From positions 1-7,501 of the forward strand of contig JACDHN010000018.1 of the NCBI GenBank assembly GCA_013821025.1: a stretch of DNA of 7,501 bases, written 5' to 3'. Positions 5,723 to 7,501 of this stretch are shown here, in pieces. The notes beneath the pieces were generated by a model. It did not search any database, was not told where the DNA came from, and saw only the letters and a program-made list of their open reading frames with translations. Source of the DNA: Acidimicrobiia bacterium. GTDB taxonomy: Bacteria > Actinomycetota > Acidimicrobiia > Acidimicrobiales > Ilumatobacteraceae. The stretch's first letter is position 1. Each line of letters starts with the position of its first letter. Both the position numbers and the translations under genes were made by a program.

Positions 5723-6201
5723 CGCCGAGGACGGCCCCCGAGGCCGCTGCGCCCTCGACGCGTCGCCGCTGGGTGCCGTTGCTGGTACTGGGCCTCGTCG
5801 TGGCGGCCGGCGGGGTTCTGGTCGCCAGGTTCCTCACGTCGGCCGTCGACTACTACTGCAACGTCGACGAGATCGGCGAGCGCGCCGGTTGCGAGAAGGG
5901 GCGGTCGCTCCGCGTGCAGGGCACCGTCGAGGACGGCACCATCGAGCGCACCGACGGCACGACCTCATTCGTGATCTCCTTCAACGACGAGGAGTTGCCG
6001 GTGCGCTACGAAGGTGAGCCAGGCGGGATCTTCGAGGAGTGCATCCCGGTCGTCGTGCACGGGCGCATCGAGGACGACGGCGTGCTCAGGGGGACGAGGG
6101 TCGAGGTCAAGCACTCCGAGGAGTACGTCGACGAGAATGCCGAACGTCTCGATGACGCCGTGGACCGATCGGGAGCAGAGCAGTGCTCGCCGCCAGCCTG
6201 A
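5713..6201 (+). CDS. ccmE: Periplasm-side heme chaperone CcmE
   Basis: A 162-residue membrane-anchored heme chaperone that takes heme from CcmC and passes it to CcmF. A basic stretch (TRRRW, 16-20) precedes a single signal-anchor helix (VPLLVLGLVVAAGGVLVARF, 21-40). An OB-fold beta barrel follows, with SLRVQGTVEDGTIER and VVVHGRIEDDGVLRGTRVEV as conserved blocks. The heme-binding motif is VKHSEEY: His134 (covalent ligand) and Tyr138, the HxxxY form seen in Escherichia coli, not the CxxxY variant. Unusually, the outside domain has four cysteines (49, 60, 110, 158), two of them just after the membrane helix where other CcmE proteins read YYxVDE. GTG at 5713 has GAGGA six bases upstream. The end overlaps ccmF by 19 nt. 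Confidence 0.93.
   Translation: MDLTPRTAPEAAAPSTRRRWVPLLVLGLVVAAGGVLVARFLTSAVDYYCNVDEIGERAGCEKGRSLRVQGTVEDGTIERTDGTTSFVISFNDEELPVRYEGEPGGIFEECIPVVVHGRIEDDGVLRGTRVEVKHSEEYVDENAERLDDAVDRSGAEQCSPPA
6171..6175 (+). promoter_or_regulatory. Ribosome binding site for ccmF
   Basis: GGGAG seven bases before GTG at 6183, within the 3' end of ccmE. It supports the overlapping GTG start of ccmF over later candidates. Confidence 0.6.
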
Positions 6202-7501
6202 ACGGCGCCATCGGCCGGTCCGGCCTGTTGCTGATCCTGGCTGCCTCTGCGTCGGGGGCACTGTCGACCGTGTACGCCGTACGACGCGGCGACACCCGGC
6301 TGGCCCGCCAGTCGCGCTGGTACGCGCTGCTGATCCTGCTCGGCGCCGTCGTCGCCGTTGCGATGCTGCAGCGGGCACTGATCACCCGCGACTTCGACCT
6401 GGCGTACGTGCAGCAGGTCGGGTCATCCACGACGCCGGCGCTGTACAACGTCGCCGCCATGTGGTCGGCGCTCGAAGGCTCGATCCTTCTGTGGGTGCTC
6501 GTGCTGTCGGGCTTCATCGGCGCCGTGGCCTGGCGGTACCGGGCACGCACCGGCGACCCGCTGGTGGCCTGGGCGATGGTGGTGCTGTTCACCGTGTCGG
6601 CGTTCTTCGCCCTGCTGTCGTTCGGCCCCACCGACCCGTTCGCTGGCGGGGCGCCGGGAATCACCGAGGGTCCAGGCCCGAACCCGCTGCTGCAGAACCA
6701 CATCCTGGTGCTGTTCCATCCGCCGATCCTGTACATCGGCTACGTCGGCTTCACGGTGCCGTTCGCCTTCGCCCTTGCCGCACTCATCACGGGCCGTGTC
6801 GGGGATGGGTGGCTGCTCGAGACCCGGCGCTGGGCGCTGCTCGGGTGGGCGTTCCTCACCATCGGCATCCTGCTCGGGGGCTGGTGGAGCTACGAGGTGC
6901 TGGGCTGGAGCGGGGTGTGGGCATGGGACCCGGTGGAGAACGCCAGCCTGCTGCCGTGGCTCACCGGCACCGCCTACATCCACTCCGTGCTCGTGCAGGA
7001 GCGCCGGGGGATGCTGCGGGTGTGGAACCTCAGCTTGCTGATCGCCACGTTCGCCCTCACCATCCTTGGCACGTTCCTCACCCGCTCGGGCGTGCTGAGC
7101 AGCGTGCACGCCTTCTCGGCCGGATCGGCAGGTGGCTACCTGCTCGGGTTCTTCGCCATCGTCGTCGTCGTGTCGCTGGGCCTGATCGCCTGGCGCGGTG
7201 ACCGCCTCCGGGCACCGGGCGTGATCGACTCGCCGATCTCTCGCGAGGGGGCGTTCTTCGCCAACAACGTGGTGTTCACGCTGTTCGCGTTCGTGGTGCT
7301 GCTGGGCACGGTGTTCCCGCTCGTCGTCGAGGCGCTGCAGGACCGACAAACGGTCGTCGGTGCCCCCTACTTCGACCGCCTGTCGATGCCGATCGGGCTC
7401 GTGCTGCTGTTTCTGATGGCCATGGCCCCCGTGCTGCCGTGGCGCAAGGCGTCGGGCGAGCTGCTGAGGGACCGGCTGTTCTGGCCGGCGTGGTGCGGTG
7501 C
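6183..7501 (+). CDS. ccmF: Cytochrome c heme lyase CcmF (truncated by window edge)
   Basis: The first 439 residues of a protein normally about 600-680 long; the frame is open to the right edge. CcmF is the large membrane component of the heme ligation complex that joins heme to the CxxCH of apocytochromes c. Many membrane helices are visible. Conserved blocks in order: AAMWSALEGSILLW (91-104), NPLLQNHILVLFHPPILYIG (167-186, with His179), the WWD signature starting GGWWSYEVLGWSGVWAWDP (232-250) and continuing VENASLLPWL, AYIHS (His267), and FLTRSGVLSSVHAF (298-311, His309). The histidines correspond to those at 173, 261 and 303 in the E. coli protein. The GTG start has GGGAG upstream and overlaps ccmE by 19 nt. 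Further ccm genes (CcmH or a thioredoxin-like CcmG) may follow outside the window. Confidence 0.95.
   Translation, partial: MLAASLNGAIGRSGLLLILAASASGALSTVYAVRRGDTRLARQSRWYALLILLGAVVAVAMLQRALITRDFDLAYVQQVGSSTTPALYNVAAMWSALEGSILLWVLVLSGFIGAVAWRYRARTGDPLVAWAMVVLFTVSAFFALLSFGPTDPFAGGAPGITEGPGPNPLLQNHILVLFHPPILYIGYVGFTVPFAFALAALITGRVGDGWLLETRRWALLGWAFLTIGILLGGWWSYEVLGWSGVWAWDPVENASLLPWLTGTAYIHSVLVQERRGMLRVWNLSLLIATFALTILGTFLTRSGVLSSVHAFSAGSAGGYLLGFFAIVVVVSLGLIAWRGDRLRAPGVIDSPISREGAFFANNVVFTLFAFVVLLGTVFPLVVEALQDRQTVVGAPYFDRLSMPIGLVLLFLMAMAPVLPWRKASGELLRDRLFWPAWCG

Noticed and set aside
6014..7201. Plus-strand frame of 395 codons overlapping ccmE and ccmF
   Set aside because: Arg/Pro/Ala-rich shadow in a different frame from CcmF; the CcmF frame from 6183 carries all the conserved motifs.
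6423..7349. Minus-strand frame of 308 codons opposite ccmF
   Set aside because: Extremely Glu/Gln/His/Arg-rich low-complexity translation, antisense to conserved CcmF motifs including WWD.

Overview
This is a high-GC window with GTG starts in many genes. It carries a class E sortase relative, an LPXTG-type sorting signal and a Tat-exported PhoD relative, all pointing to an actinobacterium. A complete-looking System I cytochrome c maturation operon (ccmABCDEF) makes a deep, non-model lineage such as Acidimicrobiia the best guess. This placement is inference from gene content, not from a marker gene.

The window has two very different halves. Positions 1-3350 are a patchwork of short and broken genes. 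On the minus strand, a signal-peptide gene runs off the left edge (1-70). Its start overlaps the end of a short Rossmann-fold fragment resembling the N-terminus of an NAD-dependent epimerase (67-222). Next comes an apparently intact low-molecular-weight protein tyrosine phosphatase (296-877). Upstream of that lie an orphan class E sortase C-terminal tail (934-973) and an LPATG cell-wall sorting signal with no intact gene in front of it (981-1206). On the plus strand, a PhoD-type alkaline phosphatase (1255-2054) keeps its Tat signal and its C-terminal part but lacks most of the catalytic domain. Convergent with it is a class E sortase (2060-3348, minus) with its catalytic His, Cys and Arg, but broken by an in-frame TGA where the family has Trp and by a frameshift before the C-terminal membrane segments.

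Positions 3369-7501 are the opposite: six tightly packed, uninterrupted genes on the plus strand. CcmA (ABC ATPase) and CcmB (membrane partner) form the CcmAB transporter. CcmC carries heme on its WWD domain and loads it onto the heme chaperone CcmE, helped by the small membrane protein CcmD. CcmF, cut by the right edge, attaches heme to apocytochrome c. Most junctions overlap by 1-19 nt, suggesting one translationally coupled transcript. The operon diverges from the sortase across only about 30 bp.

The damage is clustered: four or five cell-surface genes are broken while the ccm genes show no frame error over about 4.1 kb. This argues for real local decay of a sortase/cell-wall locus, although an assembly problem confined to the left half cannot be excluded from one sequence.
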